The position numbers and the translations under genes were made by a program. Positions 36,017-45,539 of a DNA stretch of 64,000 nt are shown piece after piece (position 1 is the stretch's first letter; each line of letters starts with the position of its first letter). The notes below the pieces were generated by a model, which worked only from the letters and a program-made list of their open reading frames with translations, was not told the DNA's origin and made no database searches. Source of the DNA: Emergencia sp. 1XD21-10 (GTDB lineage: Bacteria > Bacillota > Clostridia > Peptostreptococcales > Anaerovoracaceae); contig NZ_QWEQ01000008.1 in the NCBI RefSeq assembly GCF_009936045.1, positions 1 through 64,000 on the forward strand. Direction: 5' to 3'.

Positions 36017-36478
36017 ATGCAGATTGAAAAAAGAATGGAAGCACTCGGCATTCAATTGCCGGAGTCATATACCGCAATTGCAAATTATGTGCCTGTGACC
36101 CGAAATGGAAATATCCTGTATCTTTCCGGCACGGGTCCAAGTGTGGGTAGAGAAGCGATTTACAAGGGAAAGCTGGGAAGAGATATCAGTATAGAGGACG
36201 GATATCAGGCGGCACGCCTTTCCGCGATGAATGTTTTAACGATGCTGAAGCAGGAACTGGGGGACTTGGATCAGGTCGATCAGATTCTGAAGATGACAGG
36301 CTACATCAACTGTACCGAAGACTTTACGGGACAGCCGTCGGTTTTGGACGGTGCGTCCGACCTGTTTGTGGATGTATTTGGCGAACGCGGAAAGCATGCC
36401 CGCGCGGCAATCGGTATCAATGCGCTGCCGATGTCTTTACCGGTAGAAATCGAAGTTATTGTAAGATGTAAAGAGTGA
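36017..36478 (+). CDS. RidA-family (YjgF/UK114) protein
   Basis: 153 residues, 7 bases after the deacylase stop. RidA proteins hydrolyse reactive enamine/imine intermediates released by PLP enzymes. The family trimer-interface blocks are visible: GNILYLSGTGP, YQAARLSAMNVL and a C-terminal ALPMSLPVEIEVIVRC. The usual catalytic Arg region is present as HARAAIG. It fits with the class V PLP enzyme and D-amino-acid chemistry of the same regulon. Confidence 0.88.
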   Translation: MQIEKRMEALGIQLPESYTAIANYVPVTRNGNILYLSGTGPSVGREAIYKGKLGRDISIEDGYQAARLSAMNVLTMLKQELGDLDQVDQILKMTGYINCTEDFTGQPSVLDGASDLFVDVFGERGKHARAAIGINALPMSLPVEIEVIVRCKE

Positions 36479-36492
36479 AAAGGAGTACGCTT

Positions 36493-37992
36493 ATGAAGCG
36501 GAAGGAACAGATAGCGGCGTTAAAAGAATACCAGAAAAAGCGTAGAGCATTCTATCATATGTCAAATCTTTTGGCTTATGACGCTTCTGTGGCGATGCCG
36601 CCCGGTGCGGTAGAACTCATGGGGGAAACCATGGGCGTAATCGGCGGGCAGCTGCATAGTCTGCAGACTGCATCTTCTACGAAATCGCTGTTAAACGATT
36701 TGTACGAAGCTAGAGAAGAACTGGATTTACAAACGCGCCGCGAGGTGGAGGAACTGCATTTGGAGCAGGAAAAGATGGAAAAGATTTCGGAAAAAGAACT
36801 TGTTGCCATGGAAGAAGCAGAAAATCTGGCGACGCATGCTTGGGAACAGGCAAAGACAGCAAATGATTTTTCAATCTTTGCGCCCCATTTGGAACAGGTC
36901 ATTGCCATGAAAAAACGCTATGCAGCCTGTGTGGCGCCGGGCAAAGATGTGTATGAGGTTCTTCTAGATGAGCATGAGCGCGGTATGACAAAGGCGCAGC
37001 TAGAGCCGTTTTTTGATGCGCTGCGCGAAGAACTGGTGCCTTTGTTTAAGAAAATCGGACAGAAGGAGCGGCCGGACCTATCCTTTCTAAAAGGACCGTT
37101 TTCCATAGAAAAGCAAAGGGAGCTATCTGAAAAAGCCATGGATCTGATGGGGATTGACAAGACTCGCTGCACCCTTGGGGAGACGGAGCATCCATTTACG
37201 ATTCGCTTTTCCAAAAATGACGTGCGCATTACCACCAAGTATCTAGCGGAGGATGTGATGAGCAATCTCTACAGCATCGTTCACGAAGGCGGACACGGAC
37301 TGTATGAGCTTTCTATCGATGATGCGCTGATTCGCTCGGTACTGGGCGGCGGCGCTTCAACTGCGATGCACGAAGCTTCGGCGCGTCTTTGGGAAAACTG
37401 CATTGGACGCAGTCAGCCGTTTTGCGAGGCGCTGCTGCATCTTTTGCGGCAAGTTTTTCCGGAGTCCTTTGAAGCGGTGGACGAGGCGGATTTTTACCGC
37501 GCAATGAACGTAGCAAACGCAGGTTGTATCCGTATGGACGCAGATGAATTGACCTATCCGCTGCACATCATGGTGCGCTATGAAATTGAAAAACGCATTT
37601 TTGCGGATGAAATTTCTGTCAGTGAGATTCCGGTCGAGTGGAATCGCCTGTATATGGAATATTTGGGAGTAGAAGTACCTGATGATGCCCATGGCGTGCT
37701 GCAGGATATGCACTGGGCCAGCGGCGCTTTTGGATATTTTCCAAGCTATGCGATTGGCACTGCATATGCTGCCCAGATTTATAGGGCGCTGCAAAGAGAG
37801 GTAGATATCAAGGCGTGCTGTCAAGCAGGTGACCTCAGCAAGGTACGGCAGTGGCTCACCGAAAAAATCTACCGATACGGCATGCTTTATTCTGCACAGG
37901 AACTTCTTGAAACGGCGTGCGGGACGCCGTTTGAGCCGTGCTGCTATGCCTCCTATCTGAAAGAAAAATACGAGACACTGTACGGGATTTGA
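36493..37992 (+). CDS. M32-family metallocarboxypeptidase
   Basis: 499 residues from ATG 36493 (AAGGAG upstream), the normal M32 length. Zinc motif HEGGH in SIVHEGGHGLYEL with the third ligand Glu in MHEASARLWEN; GYFPSYAIGTAYAAQ is the M32-specific C-terminal block. Almost entirely helical, cytosolic, broad C-terminal trimming except at Pro. The last gene of the D-aminoacylase operon; a bidirectional terminator follows. Confidence 0.93.
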   Translation: MKRKEQIAALKEYQKKRRAFYHMSNLLAYDASVAMPPGAVELMGETMGVIGGQLHSLQTASSTKSLLNDLYEAREELDLQTRREVEELHLEQEKMEKISEKELVAMEEAENLATHAWEQAKTANDFSIFAPHLEQVIAMKKRYAACVAPGKDVYEVLLDEHERGMTKAQLEPFFDALREELVPLFKKIGQKERPDLSFLKGPFSIEKQRELSEKAMDLMGIDKTRCTLGETEHPFTIRFSKNDVRITTKYLAEDVMSNLYSIVHEGGHGLYELSIDDALIRSVLGGGASTAMHEASARLWENCIGRSQPFCEALLHLLRQVFPESFEAVDEADFYRAMNVANAGCIRMDADELTYPLHIMVRYEIEKRIFADEISVSEIPVEWNRLYMEYLGVEVPDDAHGVLQDMHWASGAFGYFPSYAIGTAYAAQIYRALQREVDIKACCQAGDLSKVRQWLTEKIYRYGMLYSAQELLETACGTPFEPCCYASYLKEKYETLYGI

Positions 37993-38050
37993 TTGCTGTA
38001 ATCGTGTGCTCTGTGTTTCTTAAAAGCGCTGCAAATCCTGGAGATGCAGA

Positions 38051-38087
38051 AAAAGCCTATCTGCTTGAGCGCGTGATAGGCTTTTTT
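38051..38087. terminator. Bidirectional terminator between M32 and AraC genes
   Basis: GCCTATC (38055-38061) pairs with GATAGGC (38075-38081); Ts follow on the plus strand and also on the minus strand (from the A run at 38051). It serves both converging genes. Confidence 0.8.
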
Positions 38088-38094
38088 GATGTTT

Positions 38095-39312
38095 TTACAG
38101 GATAACATACAGCTCGATGGTCCATTTTCCACAGACAACGGCTTTTACTTCTGATTCTGCGGCGGTTAGGTGACAAACTTCGCGTCTGGTGCCAATCAGC
38201 TTCTGCAGATAAGGGGACTGTTTTAAAAGCGCTGCCGCAGCCATACTTTCTACATGTTGGTTCAGACTGTCATCAATGTATAAAATGACACCTTTTTCCA
38301 AACCAGATGCACCTTCGAGGGTGAAGGTATAGGTTTTAGCATCTTCGTGGTTGCCGTGATACGTAAATCGTTTGATTTGCTGTCCATCCTGGGCAAGCGA
38401 GATTTTAATATTCGTTTGCGCAGTTTGTTTTCCAAGAGAAGATACAATTTTCTGCAGCTCTTCGATATCCCAGTTTTCCTCCGTTACCTCCTGTGGTTTG
38501 CCTTTATACACCGATCGAAACTTTGACGGCGGACAGCCGAGAAAACTGGAAAATACCTGATTATAGTATCTTATAGAGGAAAAACCACTGGTTTCGGCGA
38601 TATAGGTCAGCGTATAATCTGTATCTAGAAGCTGAATGACCGCATTAATCGTTCTGTAATAGTTAACGATTGTGTGAAAGTTTTTCTCCAGTTTTGCAGT
38701 AAACTCCCTGGACAAATAAGGGATACTCAGATATTCGCTTTGCGCAATATCTTTAAGTGAAATTTTGTTTGTTACGTTGGCAATCATATAGGAACTGATG
38801 CGCTGAAACCGTTCTTTGCTGATATTTTCCTGCTCGTTTTCAGAAAAGATATGTCCTACATCGTCGAAATGTTCCATAATATAATGCAGCAGATTCATCG
38901 CTTTTTCATGGGCATCAGCAGATGAAATGCCTTTGCGCGCATCCAAGGCAAAACAAAGCAGCAGTGCGGCGAGTGAGTCTATATATTCTTTTTTCGCAGC
39001 GGCGCCAAAGAAATTGCAGATGTTGCAGTTGTAGGTAACCCATTCAAAATTCATATTGGTGCACTGCAGAAGCTTATCATCAAAGCAAAAATATAGAACT
39101 CTGCAGGAATCGTTTTCTGCCTCCATCATAACCGGTTCTTTCACGTTGAGAATTTCAAGCTGTCCTTCATACAAGGTCTGCTTGCCTGCTACAGTTGAAA
39201 ATTGTAATCGCCCTGACACAATATAGATTAAGGTCAGTTTTTTACAGATATGAAAAGGAATCTGACTGATGGAGGCGATTCCCAGTTTGCATATGCCTGG
39301 ATAGTTTAACAT
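38095..39312 (-). CDS. AraC-family transcriptional regulator with C-terminal extension
   Basis: 405 residues. An N-terminal cupin-like sensor (about 10-100) leads to a double AraC HTH (about 180-280: ISLKDIAQSEYLSIPYLSREF, then LTYIAETSGFSSIRYYNQVF). Unusually about 120 residues follow the HTH (TNIKISLAQDGQQIKRF onward), a beta-rich segment that may be a second sensor. It is transcribed in the same direction as the hydantoin/allantoin operon 62 bases upstream and is the probable regulator of it. Confidence 0.87.
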   Translation of the reverse strand: MLNYPGICKLGIASISQIPFHICKKLTLIYIVSGRLQFSTVAGKQTLYEGQLEILNVKEPVMMEAENDSCRVLYFCFDDKLLQCTNMNFEWVTYNCNICNFFGAAAKKEYIDSLAALLLCFALDARKGISSADAHEKAMNLLHYIMEHFDDVGHIFSENEQENISKERFQRISSYMIANVTNKISLKDIAQSEYLSIPYLSREFTAKLEKNFHTIVNYYRTINAVIQLLDTDYTLTYIAETSGFSSIRYYNQVFSSFLGCPPSKFRSVYKGKPQEVTEENWDIEELQKIVSSLGKQTAQTNIKISLAQDGQQIKRFTYHGNHEDAKTYTFTLEGASGLEKGVILYIDDSLNQHVESMAAAALLKQSPYLQKLIGTRREVCHLTAAESEVKAVVCGKWTIELYVIL

Positions 39313-39374
39313 ATGAATCCTCCTTGTTAATTTCCCTAATTACACTGCAGCAGCGTGTTTTTGCACATAAGATT

Positions 39375-40784
39375 CTAGTTTATTTCTGCTTGTGGATATT
39401 TTTTGATAATCCATGTCTTCATCAGAATAATATATAAAATTCCTGAGAGAAACAGATTGGCAAAGAATTGCGCGTCACCCAAATTCCAACAGATGACTGT
39501 TGTTGCAACAAGCGAGATGATTGCCGCCGGATTTATATTTTTGAAATATTTGTATTGACCGTTCAAGTCATATAAATCTTCCACGTTGATTTTTCTCTTT
39601 CTGAGAAAATAATAGTCGCTGATCATGATGCCTGCAACAGGCGCGAGAAGGTTTCCTATGATGACCAGAACGTTGGTCATAGATTCCGCAGCAGACCACG
39701 GACGCATTGCTAGACCGATGAGACCTGCAATCACTACACCCATTGCGAAAGAAATCTTTTTGGGAGCGGTGTTGGTAATGGTGTACGCCGCTGGAAACAG
39801 ATTGGCAGTATCATTGGTACACCAAGTCGAGACAAGGATAAATAGCAGACAGATGATCAGCGCCAGATCACTTCTTCCAGCGTTGATTGCCACTAGGATT
39901 TTAGCCGGATCGCTGTAGCCTGTTGTGACAACACCGACAATCCCAATGAAGGTGTAGAATAATACTGCTGGAATGATGCCGATTAACTGTGACGGCAGAT
40001 ACTTTCGCGTGACTTTTCCGAGTGTAGATACTTCCTCTGGCGAAATGGTGCAGTCACGGGTAATATCCATAATCGAAATACTCATGGTTGTCCAGCCGCC
40101 TGTAAAGCTCAGCGCCGCAAACATGAAAGAGCATTCTTTTTCGGTCGAACCGGACATGGTCCAGATCTTTGCAAAAGAAAGACCAAAATCGGTAAACGCG
40201 ACATAGGCAATGTAAATGCCTACGGCAATCAGCATTGGAACGGCCACTTGACTCAATCTGGTTACTGCTTTGATGCCTAATGTTGTATGCAGAATCTGTA
40301 TTAGACCTACGATGATAATCCACAGGGTCAGGTTATCATATGCGAATCCTACATGAATGATTTCGTTCATGGCAGACGCGGCTACCCATGTCTGAAAACC
40401 GAACCAGAACATGGCGGGAACAGCTCTGAAATAAGGAATGATAATGGCGCCAGCATATCCAAAGGACGGTCTTAACGAAACAGCAAATGGAATCCCGTAT
40501 TTTATGCCGATATCCTGCGTAAAGAATAAAATAATGAATAGCAGTAAATGGCCTACAAGACAGGCAAGCAGAACCTCCCAGGCAGGAATCATTTGGTATA
40601 GCTGTGCCGCTGACATAAAAATGGTTACTTCGATTGCCATGGCGAACCAAATCGCAATCAGCTTATTTGGTGTAACGGTTCTCTTATCATAAGGACATGG
40701 AAGGATATCTTTTCCGGTCAATACGCTGCTTTTCTGCTCGATATCCTTTATTTCCAGTATATCATATTTATTTTGTGCCTTCAT
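39375..40784 (-). CDS. NCS1-family permease (hydantoin/allantoin/purine type)
   Basis: 469 residues with about 12 membrane helices. The N-terminal segment KDILPCPYDKRTVTPNKLIAIWFAMAIEV, then QDIGIKYGIPFAVSLRPSFGYAGA and FWFGFQTWVAASAMNEI match NCS1 carriers such as the hydantoin transporter Mhp1 and allantoin permease PucI. They bring nitrogen heterocycles in with Na+ or H+. The gene begins one base after the amidohydrolase stop, so it is the fourth gene of the operon. Confidence 0.87.
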   Translation of the reverse strand: MKAQNKYDILEIKDIEQKSSVLTGKDILPCPYDKRTVTPNKLIAIWFAMAIEVTIFMSAAQLYQMIPAWEVLLACLVGHLLLFIILFFTQDIGIKYGIPFAVSLRPSFGYAGAIIIPYFRAVPAMFWFGFQTWVAASAMNEIIHVGFAYDNLTLWIIIVGLIQILHTTLGIKAVTRLSQVAVPMLIAVGIYIAYVAFTDFGLSFAKIWTMSGSTEKECSFMFAALSFTGGWTTMSISIMDITRDCTISPEEVSTLGKVTRKYLPSQLIGIIPAVLFYTFIGIVGVVTTGYSDPAKILVAINAGRSDLALIICLLFILVSTWCTNDTANLFPAAYTITNTAPKKISFAMGVVIAGLIGLAMRPWSAAESMTNVLVIIGNLLAPVAGIMISDYYFLRKRKINVEDLYDLNGQYKYFKNINPAAIISLVATTVICWNLGDAQFFANLFLSGILYIILMKTWIIKKYPQAEIN

Positions 40785-40785
40785 C

Positions 40786-42003
40786 TTATTTTTCCTTTCT
40801 CTGCCAAACGGCCTCTTTCATATAGGCTTTCATCAGTGCATAGCCCGGCGCGATATCCTTAAGGGATGTAAATTCATCGGGCGAATGGCTGATTCCGTCT
40901 TTGCTGGGTACAAAAATCATATTGGTTTTTATCTTCGGTGCGATAATCTGTGAATCATGTCCCGCACCGCTGGCAATTTTTGTCCAGGCAGCATTCTGTT
41001 TTTCGGCGAGTGTTGCCAGAGTGTCAATTCCTTCTGTATCCATCGGGGCGGGTGGTTCCTGACAAGCGTAGACAAGCTCCGGCTTATACGCAGGAAACTT
41101 TTCTAAGAGCGATTGCAGCATTTCCTTTGCTTCATCCAGCAAAAGCTGATCGCCTGAACGAATATCAAAGGTTAAGGTTACCTTGCCCGCGATTACATTG
41201 CTTTTTCCTGGTTCGACAGTGATATTTCCAATGGTGCAGACCAAATCGCTGCCCTTGGAAAGAGCCCAATGGTTCAAAATCTCGATGAATGAGGCGGCAG
41301 CAGGAACTGGGTCGCAGCGCAGACTCATTGGTGTGGTACCCGCGTGATTTTGCAACCCATGAAATATAATATCTCCTACTAAAAGTCCGACGATTGTTGT
41401 TACGATGCCGATTTGCTGCTTCGTTTTTTCTAAGACGCCGCCCTGTTCAATATGCAGTTCCAGAAACTGGCTTACATCTTTGCGGGGCATTGGGAGTTCG
41501 CCGTTGTAATAACCGCAAGCGCTCAGCGCATCGCGCAGGGAAATACCATCGGCGTCCTGCTCCTGCAAATCTGAGTCACTTAGCATACCTGAAATTGCCC
41601 GGCTTCCTACGTAGCCGCTTAAAAATCTGCTGCCTTCTTCTTCACAGAGTGCAACAACCTCAAGTGTCATTTCCGGTGTTCCGTAGGCGCGGTATAGTGC
41701 GCCGCCAGCGGCGATAGCAGTGATGATACCCAGAGCCCCATCATAGTGACCGCCGCCAGCAACCGTATCTCTGTGGGAACCTGTCAGAAAAACGGTATCG
41801 GTTTTTCCCTGAATTCGTCCATATAGATTGCCTACTTGGTCAAAGCGAGTCTGAAAGCCCGCATCTTCCATCCACTTCTGTAACAGAGCTACGCCGCTGC
41901 AGTCTTCGGGCGTATAAGAGGCTCTCCAGTAAGATCCATCTTTTACAGCGGTCTTCGCAAGACTTTTTATAGCATTTTCAATCCATTTTAACTCTTCATT
42001 CAT
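40786..42003 (-). CDS. Allantoate amidohydrolase / N-carbamoyl-amino-acid hydrolase (M20 family)
   Basis: 405 residues from the ATG at 42003 (AGGAGG upstream), overlapping the racemase stop by 3 bases. Bimetal M20 fold: TGSHRDTVAGGGHYDGALGI (His, Asp), CEEEGSRF (Glu-Glu), LELHIEQGG (His) and a dimer-domain NHAGTTPM. These blocks are shared by allantoate amidohydrolase, N-carbamoyl-L-amino acid hydrolase and ureidoglycolate amidohydrolase, and sequence alone does not separate them. It would remove the carbamoyl group after ring opening. Confidence 0.85.
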   Translation of the reverse strand: MNEELKWIENAIKSLAKTAVKDGSYWRASYTPEDCSGVALLQKWMEDAGFQTRFDQVGNLYGRIQGKTDTVFLTGSHRDTVAGGGHYDGALGIITAIAAGGALYRAYGTPEMTLEVVALCEEEGSRFLSGYVGSRAISGMLSDSDLQEQDADGISLRDALSACGYYNGELPMPRKDVSQFLELHIEQGGVLEKTKQQIGIVTTIVGLLVGDIIFHGLQNHAGTTPMSLRCDPVPAAASFIEILNHWALSKGSDLVCTIGNITVEPGKSNVIAGKVTLTFDIRSGDQLLLDEAKEMLQSLLEKFPAYKPELVYACQEPPAPMDTEGIDTLATLAEKQNAAWTKIASGAGHDSQIIAPKIKTNMIFVPSKDGISHSPDEFTSLKDIAPGYALMKAYMKEAVWQRKEK

Positions 42004-42656
42004 TGCTGTTTCCTCCTGTAAGATACCATCATTTCTGCCATTTGAACTGATTCGCAGATGCCGTCGATGACGGGAATTCCTGCAGCTTCCGATAATCGTT
42101 TTCCTTTTCCTGCAAAAGCGGCACAGCCTAGAATTACAGCGTCGGCACCATCTTGCTTTCGGCATTGGTCAATGATCCGATAGATTCGCTCATCGGATGC
42201 AGTTACGGAATCTTCCACTGTGGAATTGATATAACGGATGGAAGCCAGATTTTCTGTATCGCCTAAATCCCGCACGCTGCCAATCCAGGGGGAAATATCC
42301 GACTCATTGCCGGAGGCAATAATGGAATATCTGCGGCCAGATAACCTGGCGAAAATGGCGCTGCTTTCGTAAAGACCGACTACAGGCTTTCTAATAAGCT
42401 CTCTGGCAGCGCGAAGTCCTGGATCGGCAAAACAGCCGATGATAGCAGCGTCGAAGTTGGGTTCTTCCCTGATGAGCAGATCTGTTACAGACAGACCTGC
42501 TTTCATCTCATCGTGAGAAGTTACAATCGCCTTTGGCACATTAGAGCAGTGAACAACATCAATTTGCAGTTTTTCCGTCTGCAAAGGAGTTATGGCAGCT
42601 CTTAAGGTTTCCGTTACGATAGCAGAAGAATTGGGGTTTACCAGTAAAATCCTCAT
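42000..42656 (-). CDS. Hydantoin/allantoin racemase (Asp/Glu racemase superfamily)
   Basis: 218 residues. The start MRILLVNPNSS is typical of HyuA/Dcg1 racemases; the two catalytic Cys lie in IIGCFADPGL (about 83) and VILGCAAFAGKG (about 180). It interconverts R and S forms of 5-substituted hydantoins or allantoin so that a stereospecific ring opener can use both. It starts one base before the cyclic amidohydrolase stop. Confidence 0.85.
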   Translation of the reverse strand: MRILLVNPNSSAIVTETLRAAITPLQTEKLQIDVVHCSNVPKAIVTSHDEMKAGLSVTDLLIREEPNFDAAIIGCFADPGLRAARELIRKPVVGLYESSAIFARLSGRRYSIIASGNESDISPWIGSVRDLGDTENLASIRYINSTVEDSVTASDERIYRIIDQCRKQDGADAVILGCAAFAGKGKRLSEAAGIPVIDGICESVQMAEMMVSYRRKQQ

Positions 42657-44021
42657 TTAGTCCACCTTTCCCTCTGGCGCGATAAAGGTTCCGCTGCCTT
42701 TTTCTGCGAGAATGTCAGTCCCGTTATACACCTCTGTGCCGGCAACAATAGTATGGGTAATTTTCCCATTCACCTGCATACCGTGATAAGGACTCCACTT
42801 TATCATCTGTTTCAAATTTTCATCGTTGACCGTCCACATCAGATTTGGATTCAAAATCGCAAGATCCGCATCTGCGCCTACGGCGATTCGACCTTTGCGC
42901 GGATATAGATGATAACGCTTCGCGGCATTAGTACTGGTTAGCGCGACAAATTTTTCCAGAGATAGCCCTCTTTTGATAACGCCTTCGCTGAAAAAAAGCT
43001 GATAGCACAGTTCCAGACTTGTGACACCGGCAGGCGCAAGAAAGGCGTTCTCTTTACCTGCCATCTTTTCTTCGATGGTGTAGGTGGCATGGTCGCTGCA
43101 AATCCAGTCAATTTTGTCGTCAAAGATACAATTCCAAAGCTCTTCAACCCGCTCTTCTTGGCGAAGAGGCGGATTGCAGATGCCAAATACACCGAGCGCA
43201 GGAAGCATGGAGCGGTTCAGTACCAAATAGTGCGGACAGGTTTCTACTGACAGGTCAGCGCCTTGTTTTTTCGTTTCGCAAACGATGTCTACGGCCTCTT
43301 TTAAGGTACAGTGAGCGATATTGACGCTGCAGCCGGTCGCCTTTGCCAGCAGGCACATTCTGGAAACAGCTTCAAGCTCAGCAATTTCCGGTCTGCCGTC
43401 TGGATAGTCTTCCGGCTTTGTTTTTCCTTCTGCCTGAAGCCGTGCGGTACAGTATTCTACAATATCGTTGTTTTCGCAGTGGATTGCAAGGACGGTAGGG
43501 TAGTCTGCCAGAAATTTCATGCGTTCTAAGAGCTGTCCGTCGTCTAGCTTTGGGATTTCCGGGGAATAGGTCAGGAACGTTTTAAAAGCAACAGCACCGC
43601 TTTCAAGCATTTTTTCCATTTCGTCCTCGTTGCTGGCAGAGCAGGCTCCAAAGAGTCCAAAATTTACAATTGCTTTTTGCTTTCCGATTTCTTTTTTTTC
43701 TTCAAAAGCTTTCAAGTTATCCGGAAGAGGAAAGGTCAGGGGATGCTCTAAAACTGTGGTGATTCCTCCTGCCGCAGCAGCGCAGGTTCCCGTATAGAAA
43801 TCTTCGCTGTTGGTCAGACCGGGATCGTTGAGATGTACATGGGGATCGACAAATCCCGGCAGCACGTACTGCCCCTGCGCGTCAATTTCGCGGGAAGCGG
43901 TATCAGATTTGAGTGTTTTGCCAATCTGCGCGATTTTTCCGTCTTTGATAGATAAGTCTACTCGCTGAAGACCATCTTCTGTAATAACTTGTCCATTTTT
44001 GATTCGTAAATCATAATTCAT
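42657..44021 (-). CDS. Cyclic amidohydrolase (allantoinase or hydantoinase)
   Basis: 454 residues from the ATG at 44021; a GTG 9 bases earlier lies inside the AGGAGGTG site. Binuclear metal ligands: GFVDPHVHLND (His-x-His), FKTFLTY (carboxylated Lys), IHCEN (His), IAHCT (His) and CSDHATY (Asp). It opens a five-membered ureide ring. The overall look is closest to allantoinases, but the operon (racemase, carbamoylase, NCS1 carrier) equals the hyu set too. Its promoter is TTGTAC, 16 bases, TATAAT at 44069-44042 on the minus strand. Confidence 0.88.
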   Translation of the reverse strand: MNYDLRIKNGQVITEDGLQRVDLSIKDGKIAQIGKTLKSDTASREIDAQGQYVLPGFVDPHVHLNDPGLTNSEDFYTGTCAAAAGGITTVLEHPLTFPLPDNLKAFEEKKEIGKQKAIVNFGLFGACSASNEDEMEKMLESGAVAFKTFLTYSPEIPKLDDGQLLERMKFLADYPTVLAIHCENNDIVEYCTARLQAEGKTKPEDYPDGRPEIAELEAVSRMCLLAKATGCSVNIAHCTLKEAVDIVCETKKQGADLSVETCPHYLVLNRSMLPALGVFGICNPPLRQEERVEELWNCIFDDKIDWICSDHATYTIEEKMAGKENAFLAPAGVTSLELCYQLFFSEGVIKRGLSLEKFVALTSTNAAKRYHLYPRKGRIAVGADADLAILNPNLMWTVNDENLKQMIKWSPYHGMQVNGKITHTIVAGTEVYNGTDILAEKGSGTFIAPEGKVD

Positions 44022-44041
44022 AATTGTCACCTCCTGTCTCC

Positions 44042-44069
44042 ATTATATCTGTCTGAAAATTTAGTACAA
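44042..44069 (-). promoter_or_regulatory. Promoter of the hydantoin/allantoin operon
   Basis: Minus strand TTGTAC (44069-44064), 16 bases, TATAAT (44047-44042), 21 bases ahead of the start codon. Confidence 0.6.
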
Positions 44070-44092
44070 TGCAACTTTTTAATGTGTATATG

Positions 44093-44959
44093 TCAGATTT
44101 TGCGGTTTGGGGAATCTGTTTCCAGCCAGTTGAAGCCCTGATTTTTAAAATATTTGTGATAATCTGTATTTGTCATCATATCAGGAGTTTCTCTGTAGAA
44201 AATGCTGATAAAATATTGGTAGTAGTTGAAATATCCTTGTTTTCGAATCTGATTCACAGCATAGTTTTCAAAGGATTCTCCACTCCAGGCTTTGCAGCTT
44301 TCAGAAAATGCCTGCAGACTTTCTTCGCTCAATGGTTTTTTCCAGTTTTTGAAATGTTCCTGAAAAGAAGCTTCCAGGTCTTGATTCAAAACGTCACGAT
44401 ATACATTCTCATGAACCAGCAAACTTCCGGCATACTTATTCATAGGTTTCTTTTCTTGAGCAGGGTAGCCTATACATAAAATTAGTGCAGGGCATACATA
44501 GGAAGGCAGCTGGCAAAGTTTTGATAATTCTTCCATGTAACTGATAGGATTTCCTACGCAGATTGATTTCATTCCTTTTGATTCCGCTGCAATACACATA
44601 TTCTGCATAACCATGCCGATTTCCATAAGAATGAACCATAATTCGGTAAAGGAGTCTGCATTGCGAAGGGGAAAAGGGTACTTGCTTGCCAGCTGTTTCA
44701 TTCGGCGAAAATCAATGCAGAAAAGAAGAACAACAGGCGCTTTTTCAATAAATTTTTGATTATAGGAAAGCTGTGCCAGCCTGGCTTTTTTTTCGGCATC
44801 TGTCACATGAATGATAGAATATGCCTGGAAATTTCCGGAGGAGGGGGTGCTGAGTCCTGCGGCGATCATTTCCTCCAAATCATTTTGACTGACTTTTCTT
44901 TCTGAAAAATTCCGGCAGGATGATCGGTTAAAGATAATCTCTAAGGTTTGATTTTTCAT
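44093..44959 (-). CDS. Nitroreductase-family FMN protein
   Basis: 288 residues from the ATG at 44959 (AAGGAG upstream). The N-terminal FMN-binding stretch FNRSSCRNFSERKVSQNDLEEMIAAG with Ser-Cys-Arg, then STPSSGNFQAYS and the MVMQNMCIAAESKGMKS helix are classical. About 90 residues follow the usual domain end (after CIGYPAQEKKP), which may be family specific. Natural electron acceptor unknown. Probably transcribed on its own; a TATACT -10 lies at 44988-44993 on the minus strand. Confidence 0.87.
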   Translation of the reverse strand: MKNQTLEIIFNRSSCRNFSERKVSQNDLEEMIAAGLSTPSSGNFQAYSIIHVTDAEKKARLAQLSYNQKFIEKAPVVLLFCIDFRRMKQLASKYPFPLRNADSFTELWFILMEIGMVMQNMCIAAESKGMKSICVGNPISYMEELSKLCQLPSYVCPALILCIGYPAQEKKPMNKYAGSLLVHENVYRDVLNQDLEASFQEHFKNWKKPLSEESLQAFSESCKAWSGESFENYAVNQIRKQGYFNYYQYFISIFYRETPDMMTNTDYHKYFKNQGFNWLETDSPNRKI

Positions 44960-45081
44960 AAATTTGCTCCTTTCGTTACCTTTTAGTATACACTTTGTAG
45001 CTTTTTTAGAAATGGTGTATTTTAACCTTTTTCTGTCGGATTTTGCTGGAGGAGGGAGAGCTTTCCGAAACAATAATTGTC

Positions 45082-45127
45082 TTTGCAGAACTATACCCTT
45101 TGTTGCATCAAAAAAAGGAAAAAATAA
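45082..45127. repeat. Dispersed short repeat, copy 1
   Basis: About 46 bases that match the sequence at 52849-52894 with few changes (core TTTGCAGAACT, then ACCCTTTGT, then CAAAAAAAGGAAAA). Both copies lie in gene-free sequence just beyond a transporter or reductase gene. Possibly a small mobile-element end. Confidence 0.55.
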
Positions 45128-45188
45128 ACTGTCTGCGAAGTGAAAAAGCTTTTAGCGAGGTATTACACTAGATTTTTGGAATATAAAG

Positions 45189-45228
45189 AAGGATTTTATT
45201 GGGAATAGAGCCAATAAAATCCTTATTT
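45189..45228. terminator. 14-bp hairpin, possible terminator
   Basis: AAGGATTTTATTGG (45189-45202) and its exact complement (45211-45224), followed on the plus strand by ATTTT. No gene upstream on that strand, so the function is unclear. Confidence 0.45.
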
Positions 45229-45539
45229 TCAACGGACTTTTATAAGAGTTCATCATATGCAGTGGGCGTTTTCCTTTTTTTAAAGGATATATTGAAAAAA
45301 TCTGCAAAGCAAGAAAATGTTTCATTTAGGTACTACATTTTTCTTTGTGCTGAAGTGGATCGTGCATAGCGCTAGCTTGCGACACCTTGTCCACTTGACA
45401 ATTCCGCCTGCCCGCTATGCAAAAATCAAAGAATGTGATAAAATGTAAAAAGCTATCCGGCGCATTTACCCGTGCTTTGCAGGCGGCAAGTGCGGGCGCC
45501 GGGATTTGAGTAATTGCAGGAAATTGGAGGAAACAGACT

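Larger units (their letters stand above)
44960..45539. other. Gene-free interval between nitroreductase and azlC
   Basis: No credible gene in 580 bases. It holds a short dispersed repeat (45082-45127), a 14-bp hairpin (45189-45224) and a long-range inverted repeat TGCATAGCG/CGCTATGCA (45363-45371, 45413-45421) enclosing a C/G-rich loop, which would form a structured leader if transcribed towards azlC. No known riboswitch class was recognised. Confidence 0.5.

Noticed and set aside
45363-45421. Riboswitch or T-box ahead of azlC
   Set aside because: Inverted repeat present, but no T-box sequence, specifier loop or known aptamer core was recognised.
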